Part shown: in pieces, positions 20,155-31,434 of the stretch | Position numbering within the stretch: position 1 is the stretch's first letter | Layout: each line of letters begins with the position of its first letter | NCBI GenBank assembly: GCA_021018815.1 | Contig: JAITYX010000181.1 | Location: 1-64,000, forward strand | Reading direction: 5' to 3' | Source of the DNA: Talinum fruticosum | Lineage: Eukaryota > Streptophyta > Magnoliopsida > Caryophyllales > Talinaceae | Length of the DNA: 64,000 nt | Made by a program: the position numbers and the translations under genes | Notes under the pieces: model-generated | The model's database searches: none | The model's input: only the letters and a program-made list of their open reading frames with translations | Told to the model about the DNA's origin: nothing

Positions 20155-22435
20155 TGTAACGCCCTAAAACACCCCCGGGAGTATTACATCGCGAGTTCCT
20201 TAAAGGAACTCCCAAGGCTCTTTCTGCTGTTGGTTTGGCTGTCTAAACTCAACTTAAAGATAACAACGATGGTTTCCCAAAAGGATATGAGATTTCCTAA
20301 AAATTTCGGCACAGTTCTTTTTGTAATATGGACTAACCCATAGGCTTAAAGCCGTACAACCCTGCATGAAAAGCATAATATAACTCAACGAGCCACACGC
20401 TCGGAGTATACAACTCAACGGCCACACGCCGAGTCTAACCAATCATGCTATAGAACTTAAAACAATCTAACTTGTTACGAGTACATCGGGTACAACTATA
20501 TGAACTAAATTACAAATACAACATTTGGAAACAAAACAATGCATGACAGACCACTTGAGTCACTTCAACCGTCAACAATCGCCAGGAGTCCGAAGTGTGC
20601 TAGCCGTAGATTATGTTTCCGAAAGTGTACCTGCAACACCTGGGAGGGAACAGGGCAATTTGTGGGGGTGAGCAATAAACCACGGGCTCACCGGAGTCTT
20701 ATACCCTTAAATTGGAAATTCTTTACACAATATACTCATAATAATGAAATCAGCGAAAGCATAATAATATAATACAAATCTATATACTTTTCAATGAAAT
20801 CTCTTGAAATCATTCGCAACATAAATCTCATAACACTTTAATCATTTGGAAGCACGATTTGCAATCATTTTAGGAATGGAATCACATTAAACAAGGTGGA
20901 ATCATCGGCACTTTCTTTCGAATACTTTCTAAAAATTCTTTCGGGGCTTTCGACGATTGAACTAGCACCAGGCGGTTCTCGGGGTGCGACCCCGACTCAG
21001 ATTCCCGGGACCTATCTCTAGTCAAATACACGGAAGGCTCCGCTTTCCTCGTCAAGAAAGAATCAACCTCTCCGGTTGATGGGCATCCCGATACGCATAT
21101 CGGGACCACGTGGCTCGATACGCATGACCACCTCCATCCTCCGGTCTAAATAATCTAGCCCATAATTCATTTCAATCGAAGTGATCACAATCACTTATCA
21201 AACTTGGTTTCTAACCAAGATCTCAATCAATTTCTCATCGTAGAAGGCATAACACACGTGCCACCCTTCTAAATTCACATTCTCAAATCTGATTCACTTT
21301 CTCAAACAAGTTTCGCTTCTTTAAAACAAATTCACGTTTGAAAGGCGGTTCACAAGAAGTTGCATTCAAGGATAATTTCATGTAAAATACAAAACGCCTT
21401 TCAAAACTACTTTTCAGCATCACGTAAAGCAATCACATAGCACGAATAACCACCATTCAATGCAAGCAATCATTCTCAACTCTTTCCAACTATACATTTC
21501 TCAATCCACCACTCTAGTAGGATTAGTTTCCATTTTCCGAGCCACAATAACCACAAGTAGATATCATCTAATTCAACGTTCTCACTTTTCGCAATTCATT
21601 ATCTTTACCTCAATTCCTTATTTTATGCATCCACTTTATAACTCAACCAAATTCAAGCAAAATATAGTCAATTATCCACATCATTAAATAACATAACAAT
21701 TACCCGAAACTTAGCAACATGAAGGCCCTTAGGACCATAATTGAAGAATTTTAAAGTGTATTTGGGGCCAAGAAGACAAGTGGAAATTCTTAACCAAAGC
21801 TGACACTTGAAAGCCAAAATTCCAATTTCAATTTCACAAGTTGGTGAGACTCGAGCCATGATGTGTGGTTCATCAACTAACCACAATTTGGTCAAGTCCT
21901 TATTGAACTTTAGAACTTGGAAAATTATAACAACCAAAAAAACCACCACGAACAATGGGTTTGTAAACAAGAACAAGTCGAATAGCAAAACGTGGCCAGG
22001 CACTGAAAATTTTACCGAGGGAGGGAGGGAGAGAGAGATGAAGAGAGCGAGTAAGAGAGAGAGACCAAACCAATTACAAATTGAACGAATTATGGTCGAA
22101 AAGCAAGTTTGAACATATTTAATTTAAATAAATTCATACACCAAACATCAAACCAAAAACACAAATGATACACAAAACATCAACCAAATTGTCACTCGAA
22201 TTTAACTTCAAACTGAAGCAATTAGAAAAAATTGAGATCTAAAACTGAAATTTGATGAAGAAGAAAATGAAAACCTAACTTGAACTCGCTGCCACTTGTC
22301 CTTCGCTATCCCGGTCTCACTCCATCTCTATTTTCACTATCCTTTGTCTCTCTTCTTGCTATCATAGCTCTCACTATCTCCCTTCTCGCTTTGCTCCACT
22401 TCCTCTTTAAAACCTCCCTTAAACCCTAGATGCCC
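20155..22435 (-). repeat. LTR-like block, possible solo LTR of another gypsy family
   Basis: Begins TGTAACGCCCTAAAACACCC, which reversed gives an end in GGGCGTTACA, a common look of chromovirus-type LTR ends. The first 60 bases contain palindromes (TGTAA...TTACA and GAGTTCCTTAAAGGAACTC). A GGGGGTGAGCAATAAACC segment near 20664 is also reminiscent of such LTRs. I see no internal domains, PBS or partner LTR. The right boundary is uncertain, placed after ACCCTAGATGCCCATG near 22435. No gene is supported inside. The open frames are unrelated to known proteins as far as I can tell. Confidence 0.4.
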
Positions 22436-22689
22436 ATGTCACGAATCTCGAGACAACAATTTTGATTGAGGGGGAACGAATGGATAATCGCTGAGAAGAA
22501 AGAGAGAACTACATGTGAGGAGAGAAGAGATTGGGTTAAGACATGGAAAGGAAGAGAGAGAAGAGAGTTGAAGGGAATAGAGTTGTTCATGGTAGGAAGA
22601 AGAAGAGAGAGAGAGTAAGGCGTAGGGGGAGGTATCAAGTGCACTGGAAGCGAGCAAAGGGATAAGGGAGGAACAGCTGGGCAAATGAG
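22436..22689. other. purine-rich sequence without a recognised gene
   Basis: A GA-rich plus strand produces low-complexity Ser/Leu-rich frames on the minus strand (22426-22684), which I do not consider genes. It may belong to the CACTA fragment that ends at 22887 or to the LTR-like block to the left. Confidence 0.4.
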
Positions 22690-22887
22690 AGAGAGTTCAA
22701 AGTGGGAACCATGGGCAAAATGGCGTTTTGTAACGAGATTCGATTACATTCACGACGACTTTAGCGTCTTATTGTAAATGCTTGTTAATATTACAACGAG
22801 ATTTACATCTCATTGTAATAAGTTAATTTATTGCGCCGAGAATAGCGTTTGGTCGTAATATGTGGTCGGAAATGACAACTTTTTTGT
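22690..22887 (+). mobile_element. CACTA right-end fragment
   Basis: Ends CTTTTTTGTAGTG at 22887, the reverse complement of CACTACAAAAAAG. Just inside are several short direct and inverted words around ACGAGATT (GTAACGAGATT at 22731, ACAACGAGATTTACATCTCATTGT at 22794, trimmed to a palindrome), as expected for a subterminal region. Gypsy leader sequence begins directly after it. TCG following the end could be the target duplication. The left part of the element is not identifiable. Confidence 0.6.
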
Positions 22888-23381
22888 AGTGTCGGGAATC
22901 CCGGCACCAAGTATCTAGGAAATAAGAAATCTACTTCAACATTGACACAGTCAACATCGAGACATCCCACATTAGTAGGTACCACACCAGTATGACCAAT
23001 ACCTTTACTAGTAACCCCGATACGCTGCCCAAGGTCTAAACACAATCCTTCTCAACAAATGGCAAACCAGCCAGAGAAAACCCCCATCATGACTTTGATC
23101 GAAAGAGTGTGCTTGCTAAAGTAGAACCCAAGATTGACGCTCACACGTGATAAGAAAATTGAGTCAATAGAAGAAACCCTCAATCTCATACGCAAGGAAT
23201 TAGAGAAGAAATCAAAGTCTAAACAAAAATCAAAAGAAGGAGAATCACTGCCCGAACCCCAACCTCAGTAAGATCCACATATAGATCGGATAGAGAAGTT
23301 GCTTGCAGGAATCATCAATGTTTAATCACTACTATCTAGCCTAGAGATTCACTTCTATCCCTAAACGTAAGTGAAGGTTTG
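22888..23381 (+). pseudogene. gypsy gag, N-terminal part before copia insertion
   Basis: Starts with leader words shared with 10905-11062, then a gag start MANQPEKTPIMTL near 23059, like MANQAEETPIMTL at 11063. It continues with a Lys-rich segment and DRIEK near 23287. Frames are broken, with CGTGATAAGAAAATTGAGTC near 23145 as one disturbed point. The gag frame is cut at 23381 by the copia element. The target repeat GTAAG lies at 23377-23381. Confidence 0.7.
23377..23381. repeat. target-site duplication GTAAG, left copy
   Basis: GTAAG directly before the copia terminus TGAAGGTTTGC; the partner is at 28960-28964. Five bases is the usual duplication length for copia elements. Confidence 0.85.
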
Positions 23382-24997
23382 CTTCGTTGGAGAACTTAAA
23401 TCATCCTATAGGGGGTGAATAGGGTGATGGAAGACTTTTGAGAAAATCAAACTCTTTTTCACATAATAGAGACAGAAATAGATTCCGAGTTTAGATTGGG
23501 CCCGAGAAAGTGCAAAACACAAAGAAATACGTGGAAACCCTCCCGGGGACGAAAACCACGGACGAGTGTCAATCCGGACACTGAATCCTTAATTACAATG
23601 AATATGACTACCCAGATTTATTCCCAAACAAATCTATTACAATTTTCCCAGGCTCATAATTTACCTTATCTAACTAACCTAGTACTCCAAGTTGAAGTTA
23701 CCTTACTAACTTAGGATCCTCCAATTTTTCCCAAGGTTAGAAGTTCCCTTATCTATCCTAGTACTTCCAAACTGAGGTAACCTTTATAGTTTGGGACAAG
23801 CTGTGTTAGGGTAACCTTTATAACTCAATCGAGTAAAGAGTATAAAAGTAGTAACAATTACAATGCAGGTGACTCGGAAGAATACAACTCGGAATATTAG
23901 AATTACAATGTAGGAGTTGTATTCTAGAGAAGATGTTCAAAATGGTCTCTCTTTTTCTTCCATTCGTCAGTTGAAATCTTGTCCTAAGGCTTCTATAAAT
24001 AGTCTTCCTTGAAGATATAGCCGTTGAGCCTCCAATGTCTTTCTGTTGAAGTTGTTTGAGTCAACTAGCCGTTGTAACGGATAGTCCGAGTCACTTAGAT
24101 TTCTGGAGCACCTTGAAATAGCCATTGTGCCTTGGTCCTTGCTCCCACCAACTCTTTTTCCAGCTTGTGTAAAATTGGAAAAGCAGAAAGAAAAGATCGT
24201 TAGACATAGAAGTGAAATATTACCCAAAACAGTAATAGATAAGGTTGTTAGTCCGTTCCGAGCTTTTCCGGAAATTCAACCTTTTTACTCCTAGTGCTTT
24301 AACGGTGAGAAGCCTTTTGTTTTTGCTTTTTCTTTAGATAATTGACATTAGAAAAACCTGTAAAAACAATAAGCATAATGGTTCTCAAAGTATAAAGATA
24401 CTTTGGTCCATAGTTAGATAAGGATTAGTCTAAATAAAGCGTTTAATGACTAATTATCTTTGATCTATTAATCTGGAATATTTCAAGTCTAATATTCAAT
24501 ATACTCATATTCCAAATATGCCAAAACTCATTAATAAATCATTAAATCTTAATGGGCACATGAGTTATTTAGACATTTTACAATTACTCATGGTTACACA
24601 AATAATAGCGTAAGTTTCTAGGTTAAAGCATGATTCAAATAATTAAATCCCAGATCAAATCATGATGTTTGCCATGATAAAATAGATATGTTAAATATGA
24701 GATAGCATAGGCAAACTAAATGTCTACGTCCGACTTAGTAGGTCAAAATCAGTCTAACTAATTCTGTCATAACCAACTCGGATTCTACTTTCTATGTTTC
24801 GGACTTAGTCGGATAGTCTTAATATACTTAAGTATGAGTTCAATCAAGAATAAGTCATATTGAAATGATGAATTATAAAGTATATGACTTAGTTAAATGA
24901 ATTTCTTTTAGGATGCTTCTTGTTTTATACTAAATTTAGATGAATGCATGTAATCAAAACGCATTCTAGGGGTTAGTCGATCATACACGAGTCTTCA
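23382..24997 (-). repeat. copia A 3' LTR
   Basis: Runs from TGAAGGTTTGC to GAGTCTTCA, i.e. on the coding strand TGAAGACTC...GCAAACCTTCA. It has the perfect short inverted ends TGAAG/CTTCA. The word GGGGTGAATAGGGTGATGG near its left end is the reverse of the CACCCTATTCACCCC word seen in the other copia LTRs. Confidence 0.9.
23993..24003 (-). promoter_or_regulatory. TATA-like box in copia A 3' LTR
   Basis: CTATTTATAG on the minus strand, at the same place as 27939-27949 in the other LTR. It is less canonical than the CTATAAAAGG of copia B. Confidence 0.45.
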
Positions 24998-25011
24998 ATC
25001 TCCCCTTTTTT
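24998..25011 (-). other. copia A polypurine tract
   Basis: On the coding strand AAAAAAGGGGAGAT directly precedes the 3' LTR. This is where plus-strand cDNA synthesis would be primed. Confidence 0.85.
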
Positions 25012-25330
25012 ATGAAAGGCATTAAACTAAATAACGACTCAAAGAAATTCATCATAATTATTGAGCATAATTAAAATGACACGAGGAGCATTTTCATTTT
25101 GTTAAACTTTTCTAAATTTGCTCCTCTTAAACCATTGAACTCCCCTAAGTGGATGAATCCACAAAGTTCATTATTCTCTACCCCTAATGCATTTCATCAA
25201 AACTAAACAAGGAGAGAACGAGATGTTTCACATAAGAATTATAGATTCCAATTAAATGTAATGATAAGTAAGGTCGAGTCATACCTTAGTTGATGTCTAA
25301 AATGATATTATCAAGGAGATGACTATACTT

Positions 25331-27242
25331 TTACCTAAGTAATCTTCTAAATCTTTGGATTACCAAGTTAAAATTCTTAGCCCTCTCTAAGGGTCGGAAC
25401 TGAGTCTTCCTTTGCTTCGTATTGTACTTGCAAAAAGAAAACAAACTAACCCTTCTTACTTTCTTTAACGAATCCGAGTAAGAGTAGTTCTTACTGAGGT
25501 TAGTTTTGGAGGAAGGGGACTTTTGGGAACCCAAATTTGAATAATTTTTAGAAGGATCCGATTCTGAGTCTTCCTTTATGAAAACTGAGTTTCGGGTTTG
25601 TTAAAATCTTTTCGTTTGTAAAAAGTCCGAGTAGACTTCTCTTGATAAAAATTTCGAGCTCAGTTCTCTTTCTCACTTGTCTAAGTTGAATTGGACTAAG
25701 AATTTTGAAAAAAGATTTTTGAGAATCCTTCTTGATTGGACCTTTGTAGGAGTTATCCTCCTTTTCAAAATTAAAACCCAAACCTTCTTTTTGAAAAGAA
25801 ACACACTGAGAACCAAGAAGGAGATCAAGGTTTTTCCGAGAGTTTTAAAATCAAGTTTTGAGATTCATCCGACTTTTTCTTTAAAAGCTCATTCTCAAAT
25901 CTGAGGCACTCGGACTCGGTCTCATTATCATGTGAGCTGGTCTCAAGTACCTGTAAACTAAGTCTTAGTCTTTTTAGATCATTTTTAGAAAATGTTCTCG
26001 GTTTCAAGAGACTCAAGTTTTTCTTGAAAGAGGGAAGAATCGAGTTGGACTTTTCCTCTAAAGAAAAAGTGTACTTTGCAAGATCTATCTTAGAAAACAT
26101 AAGATAGTAATTGATTACCTCTTGCGAATCATTTTCCTTAACATAAGATGAGTCTTGTTCCGATTCGGTTTACGTGTGCGAGTCGGTCATTGCTGTTACA
26201 CACTTGGACTCATCCTCTATGTCCGAGTCAGATGAGTCTTTTTCTTCTTCGACTCATCCTCACTGTAACTGATGGTCTTCTTTTTTGGAATCTCACTTCC
26301 TTTCTAGGCACTATTTGATGGTGTGTTCCTTGCTACCACACTCAAAACAACCGAAATAATTAGTAGAAAAAGAATTCGAGAGGAAGAGAGAGTTTACCTT
26401 TTCTTTCTAGTCCGAGGACCTCGGATTTAGGCTTCTTTTTAATATCCGATGCTTCATCATCTTCTTGAAGCCTTTTGGAATTTGCTCTATTGGATCCTCT
26501 TCTGAGCCGGAACTATTTAAACTTAGTTCAGCTTCTTCTAAAGCTTTTAATGCAATGTTTCTTCTTGGGCTATCCTCATAATCCTCTTCTTGGAGGTGTA
26601 GCTCATGGGTCGGAAGTTTTCCTATGAGCTAATCTAACTTCGGTTCGTTGAGATCTTATGCTTCTTCTATGGTAGTCACCTTTGGACCCCATTTCTTTTT
26701 AGTAGGCTCCTAAGAAGTTTTCTAACAACTTCTTCATTAGGCATATTTTTACCGAGAGATTTGAGATTATTAACAATCTCTGTGAATCGAATATACATCT
26801 CGGTGATGCTCTCGGTTTCTTTCATTTTGAATAGCTCATACTTGTGGAGGTGTTGGCTGATCTTAGTTTGTCTCACTTGGCTTGTTCCTTCATATGTTGT
26901 CACCAAGGTGTCCCACACTTCCTTATCCGTGTCACAAGCTGAGACTCTATTGGACTCCGAAGCATCTATGGCACACGAAGGATGTTCACAGCTACGAAGA
27001 TCTTCCTGTACCTTTTCTTTTCTTTAGTGGTGTATTATGACTTTAGTTTTGCCATCTGTTTGATCACCTTCTTGCTTTGTGGGAATATAGTTTCCTTTGG
27101 TGATGACCTTCGACACTTGTTCATCAAGATCTTGGATGAAGCATTGCATCGGCTTCTTCCAAAGTGCATAGTTTGAGCCTTTGAACTTAGGTGGCCTCAA
27201 AAGAGAACTTCCTTCTTCGAATTCTCTAGTAGGACGAGCCAT
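25331..27242 (-). pseudogene. copia A gag with CCHC knuckle and coiled-coil tail
   Basis: The start is ATG at 27242 (MARPTREFEEGSSLLRPPKF, then KGSNYALWKKPMQCFIQDLD), 40-odd bases past the PBS. The next piece is MWDTLVTTYEGTSQVRQTKI, typical UBN2-type copia gag (26676-26918). A zinc knuckle near 26305-26350 reads CFECGSKEHTIK, stop, C. Further on a coiled-coil-like segment at 25825-26100 (FSKIDLAKYTFSLEEKSNS) and MGSQKSPSSKTNLSKN at 25331-25534 match the spacer before protease in copia C. Stops and shifts separate these blocks. Gag would package the element RNA. Confidence 0.75.
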
Positions 27243-27283
27243 GATCTTTAAACCTTTGGACTGTAAGATCCTCTTGAACGCTA

Positions 27284-27296
27284 GGCTCGATACCAA
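27284..27296 (-). other. copia A primer binding site
   Basis: On the coding strand TTGGTATCGAGCC follows the 5' LTR by one base. It resembles TGGTATCAGAGC, complementary to plant initiator-Met tRNA, with one base missing. The same variant occurs in copia B. Confidence 0.8.
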
Positions 27297-27297
27297 T

Positions 27298-28959
27298 TGA
27301 AGGTTTGCTTGTTAGAGAAGTTAAGTAACCATAGATGGGGCGGTGAATAGGGTGATGAAAGATTTTTGAGAAAATCAAACTCTTTTGCACATAATAGAGA
27401 CAGAAACAGATTCTTACTCTAGATTGGACTCAAAAAGTGCAAACACAAAGAAATACGTGGAAACCTTCCTAGGGCGAGAAAACCACGGACGAGTGTCAAT
27501 TCGGACACCAAGTCAAATCCACTAATTGAATCCTCAATTACAATGAATATGAATACCCAGTTTTGTTCCCAAACAAATCTATTACAATTTTCCTTGGCTT
27601 AGGATTTAGCTTATCTAATTGACCTAGTACTTCCAAGTTAAAGTTACCTTATCAACTTGGGATCCTCCAATTTATCCCAAGGTTAGAAGTTCCCTTATCT
27701 AACCTGGTCCTTCCAAACTGAGATAACCTTTACAGTTTAGGACAACTAAGTTGAGGTAACCTTTACAACTCGGTCGAGTAAAAGAGTAGAAAAGAAGTAA
27801 TAATTACAATATAACCGACTCGGAAGAATAGAACTCGGAATATTAGAATTATAGTTTTGGAGTTGTATGCTAGAGAAGATCTTCAAAATGGTCTCTCTTT
27901 TGCTTCCATTTTTCAGTTGAAATCTTGTGCTAAGGCTTCTATAAATAGTCCGCCTTAAAGAGATAATCGTTGAGCCTCCAACGTCTTTACGTTGATGCTT
28001 GTCCGAGTCAACTAGCCGTTCTAACGAATAGTTTCGAGTCACTTAGATTTCTGGACCACCTTGAAATAGCCATTGTGCCTTGGTCCTAGCTCCCAACAAC
28101 TCTTTTTCCAGCTTGTGTAAAGTGGAAATGCAGAAAGAAAAGACCGTCGAGTCGAAGTAAAACAATACCCAAAACAGTAGTAGACAAGGCTGCCAGTCCG
28201 TTCTAAGCTTTTCCGGAAATTTCACTGTTTGACTAGTAGTGCTTTAACGGTCGAAGTCTTTTATTTTTGCTTTTTCTTCAGATAATTGACATTAGAAAAA
28301 CCTGCAAAACATTAAGCACAATGGTTCTCAAAGTATAAATATACTTTGGTTTATAGTTAGATAAGGATTAGTCTAAATAAAGCATTTAATGACTAATTAC
28401 CCTTGATCTATTAATCTGGAATGTTTCAAGTCTAATATTCAATATACTCAAATTCCAAATATTCCAAAACACATTAATAAATCATTAAATCTTAATGGGC
28501 ATATAAGTTATTTAGACATTTTACAACTACGCATGATTAAACAAATAATACCATAAGTTTACGGGTTAAAGCATTATTCAAATAATTTAATCCTAGATGA
28601 AATCATGATGCTCGCCATGATAAAATAGATATGTTAAATATGAGATAGAGTAGGTAAACTAAATGTACGAGTCCGACTTAGTAGGTCGGAATTTGAGATC
28701 CGAGTAGGTCAATCTAACTAAGTTTGTTGTAACTAACTCATATTCTACTTTCCGAATCTCAAACTTAAGCAGATTAATCTTAATACACTTAAGTATAAGT
28801 TTCGTCGGGAATAAGTCATATTGAAATGATGAATTATAAAACATATGACTTAGTGAAATGAATTTCTTTTAGGATGCTTCTTGTTTTATATTAAATTTAG
28901 TTGAATGCATGAAACCCAAAACGCATTCAAGGGGTTAGTCGATCATACCTCGGCCTTTA
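27298..28959 (-). repeat. copia A 5' LTR
   Basis: Pairs with 23382-24997. It starts TGAAGGTTTGC and ends GGCCTTTA at 28959, where the other LTR has GAGTCTTCA, so the outer terminus is mutated. The downstream bases GTAAG (28960-28964) are the target repeat. A TATA-like box is at 27939-27949. Confidence 0.88.
27939..27949 (-). promoter_or_regulatory. TATA-like box in copia A 5' LTR
   Basis: CTATTTATAG on the minus strand, conserved between both LTRs of the element; the likely start of element RNA lies a few tens of bases below it. Confidence 0.45.
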
Positions 28960-28964
28960 GTAAG
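28960..28964. repeat. target-site duplication GTAAG, right copy
   Basis: Partner of 23377-23381; gypsy gag resumes directly after it. Confidence 0.85.
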
Positions 28965-29539
28965 CTACCCCCTAATTTTACCATGCCTAACATCAAGTTT
29001 TATGGTACTGAGAACCCTCACCATCACGTGACAAATTTTGTTGGGCAATCACTTTGAATAATGTACCGAAGGACCTATAACCTGTCATCTTCCCATGGAC
29101 GTTTGACACGAGACGTCATGAACTGGTACAACACTTGTTGATTCACACAAGGTCACAGACTGCAAGGATCTTTGTCGAGAATTCATACACTAATACTCCT
29201 ACAACACTAATCTACCGAGTCATTCTTTGGGATCTAGAACCGATCAAATAAGGAGACAAGTGAAAGCTTTACCGACTTCCTCACTTGCTTGGAGAGAAAG
29301 AGTAGCTCACATGACTGATCGACCATCCGAGAAAGATCGAGTTAGAATCATCATCATGAACTTGAAGCCTTCATATCATAGCACCTGAAGTTCTTGCCTA
29401 TCATGGACTTTAAAACACTCAGAGATGATGGCATGCTCATAGAAGAAGAACAAGCTTTAAGCGACTAGAAGATCATCCAATGAGACCATCACTCATGAAG
29501 GATGCTAATAAAGCTTGCTTTTTCCCTTTTCCATATCCA
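28965..29539 (+). pseudogene. gypsy gag, C-terminal part after copia insertion
   Basis: Resumes at the base where 23381 left off: CTACCCCCTAATTTTACCATG corresponds to the PPMFTLPNI region at 11381. Later pieces match 11480-11935: TTCCCATGGACGTTTGACAC, GATCTAGAACCGATCAA, GATCGACCATCCGAGAAAG. Frames shift repeatedly, e.g. extra bases around 29115 and 29245. The end near 29515 shares the GATGCTAATAAAGCTTGCTT word with 11910. Beyond it protease would be expected but is missing. Confidence 0.7.
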
Positions 29540-30460
29540 GCGTAATGTTTATTTCCTTTTCCTTTTCCTATTCCTTTTTGAATTACGAAGGCCTGATTTT
29601 CGTTATTGCGAATACGTAGGAAGCTCATGAGGTCCGGCCCAAATCCTAATCTTGAACTAATTTTCTAATTCCTATAATAATTTATTAAAATCAAAGCCAC
29701 TTTGCCTACCCAAAGGAGCGAGAAACTCATTGGGAAAAAGCAGAGATTAATCAAGAAGCATGCCGGTCGATTCAACATCAAACCGTCTAATTTAAGGTCC
29801 CTCGAGTAGCGAGTGCATCATACATCAAGCGACCTACCATTCCTTAGGCTCTATTTTGGGGAGTGGGGGCTAAAAGTTCAATTTTGTCTGTCTTTTTTAA
29901 ACATTTTGCATCATCTTAATAAAAGAATGCATTTATTCTTATAATAGACTCTTGCATTCATCTCCTTTGCATGAGTCAAAATCCTAAAAATAGAAAAATT
30001 AATAACAAAGCACCCTATTAGGAATTATTCAATCAAGCAACATCAAGCATCGGATCGGGATCGGGAAGGTCATCGGCAATGCCGCCTTCAAAGAATTCAA
30101 CCAAGAATGTCAAAGTTTACCAATTCTCCAACATTTGACAAGAGATAGATACAAGCACCCAAGATGAATGTGGGGGCTCAAGATCGAAAGGGTCATACAA
30201 CTACAACAACTCCAAGAATACTCGGGGAAAACACCAATCTTCTATGCTAGAAACAAAGGAGCTATTAGCACACAAACTAAAAGCTTAAATTTAGAATAAG
30301 GAATAACCTCGGGAACATCATATTTTCAAGCAAGCGTTCCCTAGAATTAAGGTTATCCAAATTCTAAGTCTAGGCAAGAATTTCTACATAAAGATAAGTA
30401 TCCATCCCTATTCCGATGAAAGAGGATAGAAGTCGAGCCTTAGACCCTATAGCGAGTCAA

Positions 30461-30886
30461 GGTTCGAGAGAACCCGGTCGAGCTTCGGGCCCGGCGGCGG
30501 TCAAGGTTCACGCACGACTCGGTTGAGCTTTAGGCCTAGAAGTGGTCATTGTTTAGACAAACCCCATCGAGCTTCGGGCCCACCAAGGGTCAATGTTCGG
30601 ACACACTTTAGTCGACTCTCGGGCCCATCGGTGGTGAAGGTTCGAGACAACTCGGTCAACGTTCGAGATACACTCGAGTAGACTCTAAGGCCCATCGGTG
30701 GTGAAGGTTCGGACAACTCAATCAAGTCTCGGGTTGGACATCGGTCAAGGTTAAGACATAATTTAGTCGAGCTTCGGACCCAACAACGGCCAAGGTTCGA
30801 GACAAACTCTTGTCGAGCTTTAGGCCCAGCGAGCGATCAAGGTTCGGACACCACACCTAGACTTCGAGGTCCTCCTCATGGCCAAG
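30461..30886 (+). repeat. 3'-region tandem array, ~44-bp unit, about 10 copies
   Basis: Units begin GGTTCGGACA and run through GTCGAGCTTCGGGCCCA to CGGTCAA. Units are diverged, one is shortened near 30640. The same word family appears, less regularly, at 62985-63135 in the last gypsy element. Confidence 0.8.
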
Positions 30887-31420
30887 TCAAGGAACTACAT
30901 TTGGAACGAGACACGGTTACAAATCATCTTCGAGTAACACTTAAAACTATTTACATTTGATTATTAGCTAATAAAGCTGTTAGGGCAGCAAAATTTCAGC
31001 CAAGCTTCGGACCAAGAACAGTCAAGCTTAGGCCCCTCATCGGAGCTTCGGGACGTTGATTGAGCCAAGCTTAGGAAACCCAGCCAAACTTTAGATCCAA
31101 GAAGTGGTCAAGTTCGGGCACCCCAAATGGACTTCGAGACTTTACTACCTAAGTCAAGTTCAAGCTCCTCGCCAAGCTTAAGACTAACTACATGGTCAAG
31201 TTTAGGCACACCACTCCGAGCTTCGGTTTTAAGTAGCCAAGTACAAGAATATGAACAACCCGGACTTTAGACTCGTTACACAAGTCCAGGACCCTGTCAT
31301 AGTTCAAGTCAAAAGACACAAAATTTCAACTTCATCGGTTCGATCATATTTCAAAGCAACGCCGATACTAGGTAAATACCCTTTAGTGTCTACTTTGACC
31401 TTCGTCTTTTAGAGTCGGTC

Positions 31421-31433
31421 AAAGTGGGGGTAA
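31421..31433 (+). other. gypsy polypurine tract
   Basis: AAAGTGGGGGTAA directly before the 3' LTR; the counterpart at 63245-63258 is AAAGTGGAGGTTAA. Confidence 0.75.
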
Positions 31434-31434
31434 C

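Larger units (their letters stand above)
23382..28959 (-). mobile_element. copia element A, complete ends, no pol (non-autonomous)
   Basis: Bounded by two LTRs (23382-24997 and 27298-28959) and by the 5-bp repeat GTAAG. A PPT lies next to the 3' LTR and a Met-tRNA-like PBS next to the 5' LTR. Only ~2.3 kb lies between the LTRs and encodes gag, a CCHC knuckle and a coiled-coil spacer. Protease, integrase, RT and RNase H are missing. It sits inside the gag of a plus-strand gypsy. Transposition would have needed enzymes from a relative. The LTRs differ by many substitutions and indels, so the insertion is not recent. Confidence 0.9.
29540..31434 (+). other. gypsy 3' non-coding region
   Basis: Lies between the broken gag and the 3' LTR. 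No reading frame of note. Near 29590 the segment GAATTACGAAGGCCTGATTTTCG and GATACGTAGG-like words recall the region after integrase in related elements. A ~44-bp tandem array occupies 30461-30886 and a looser repeat zone continues to about 31330 (recurring AAGCTTCGG, AAGCTTAGG, GTCAAG). The last 60 bp (TACCCTTTAGTGTCTACTTTGACC and PPT) match 63190-63258. Confidence 0.65.

Noticed and set aside
20539..20772. 77-residue frame in the LTR-like block with several Cys residues
   Set aside because: No recognisable domain, and the flanking words are typical of LTR sequence; likely chance.
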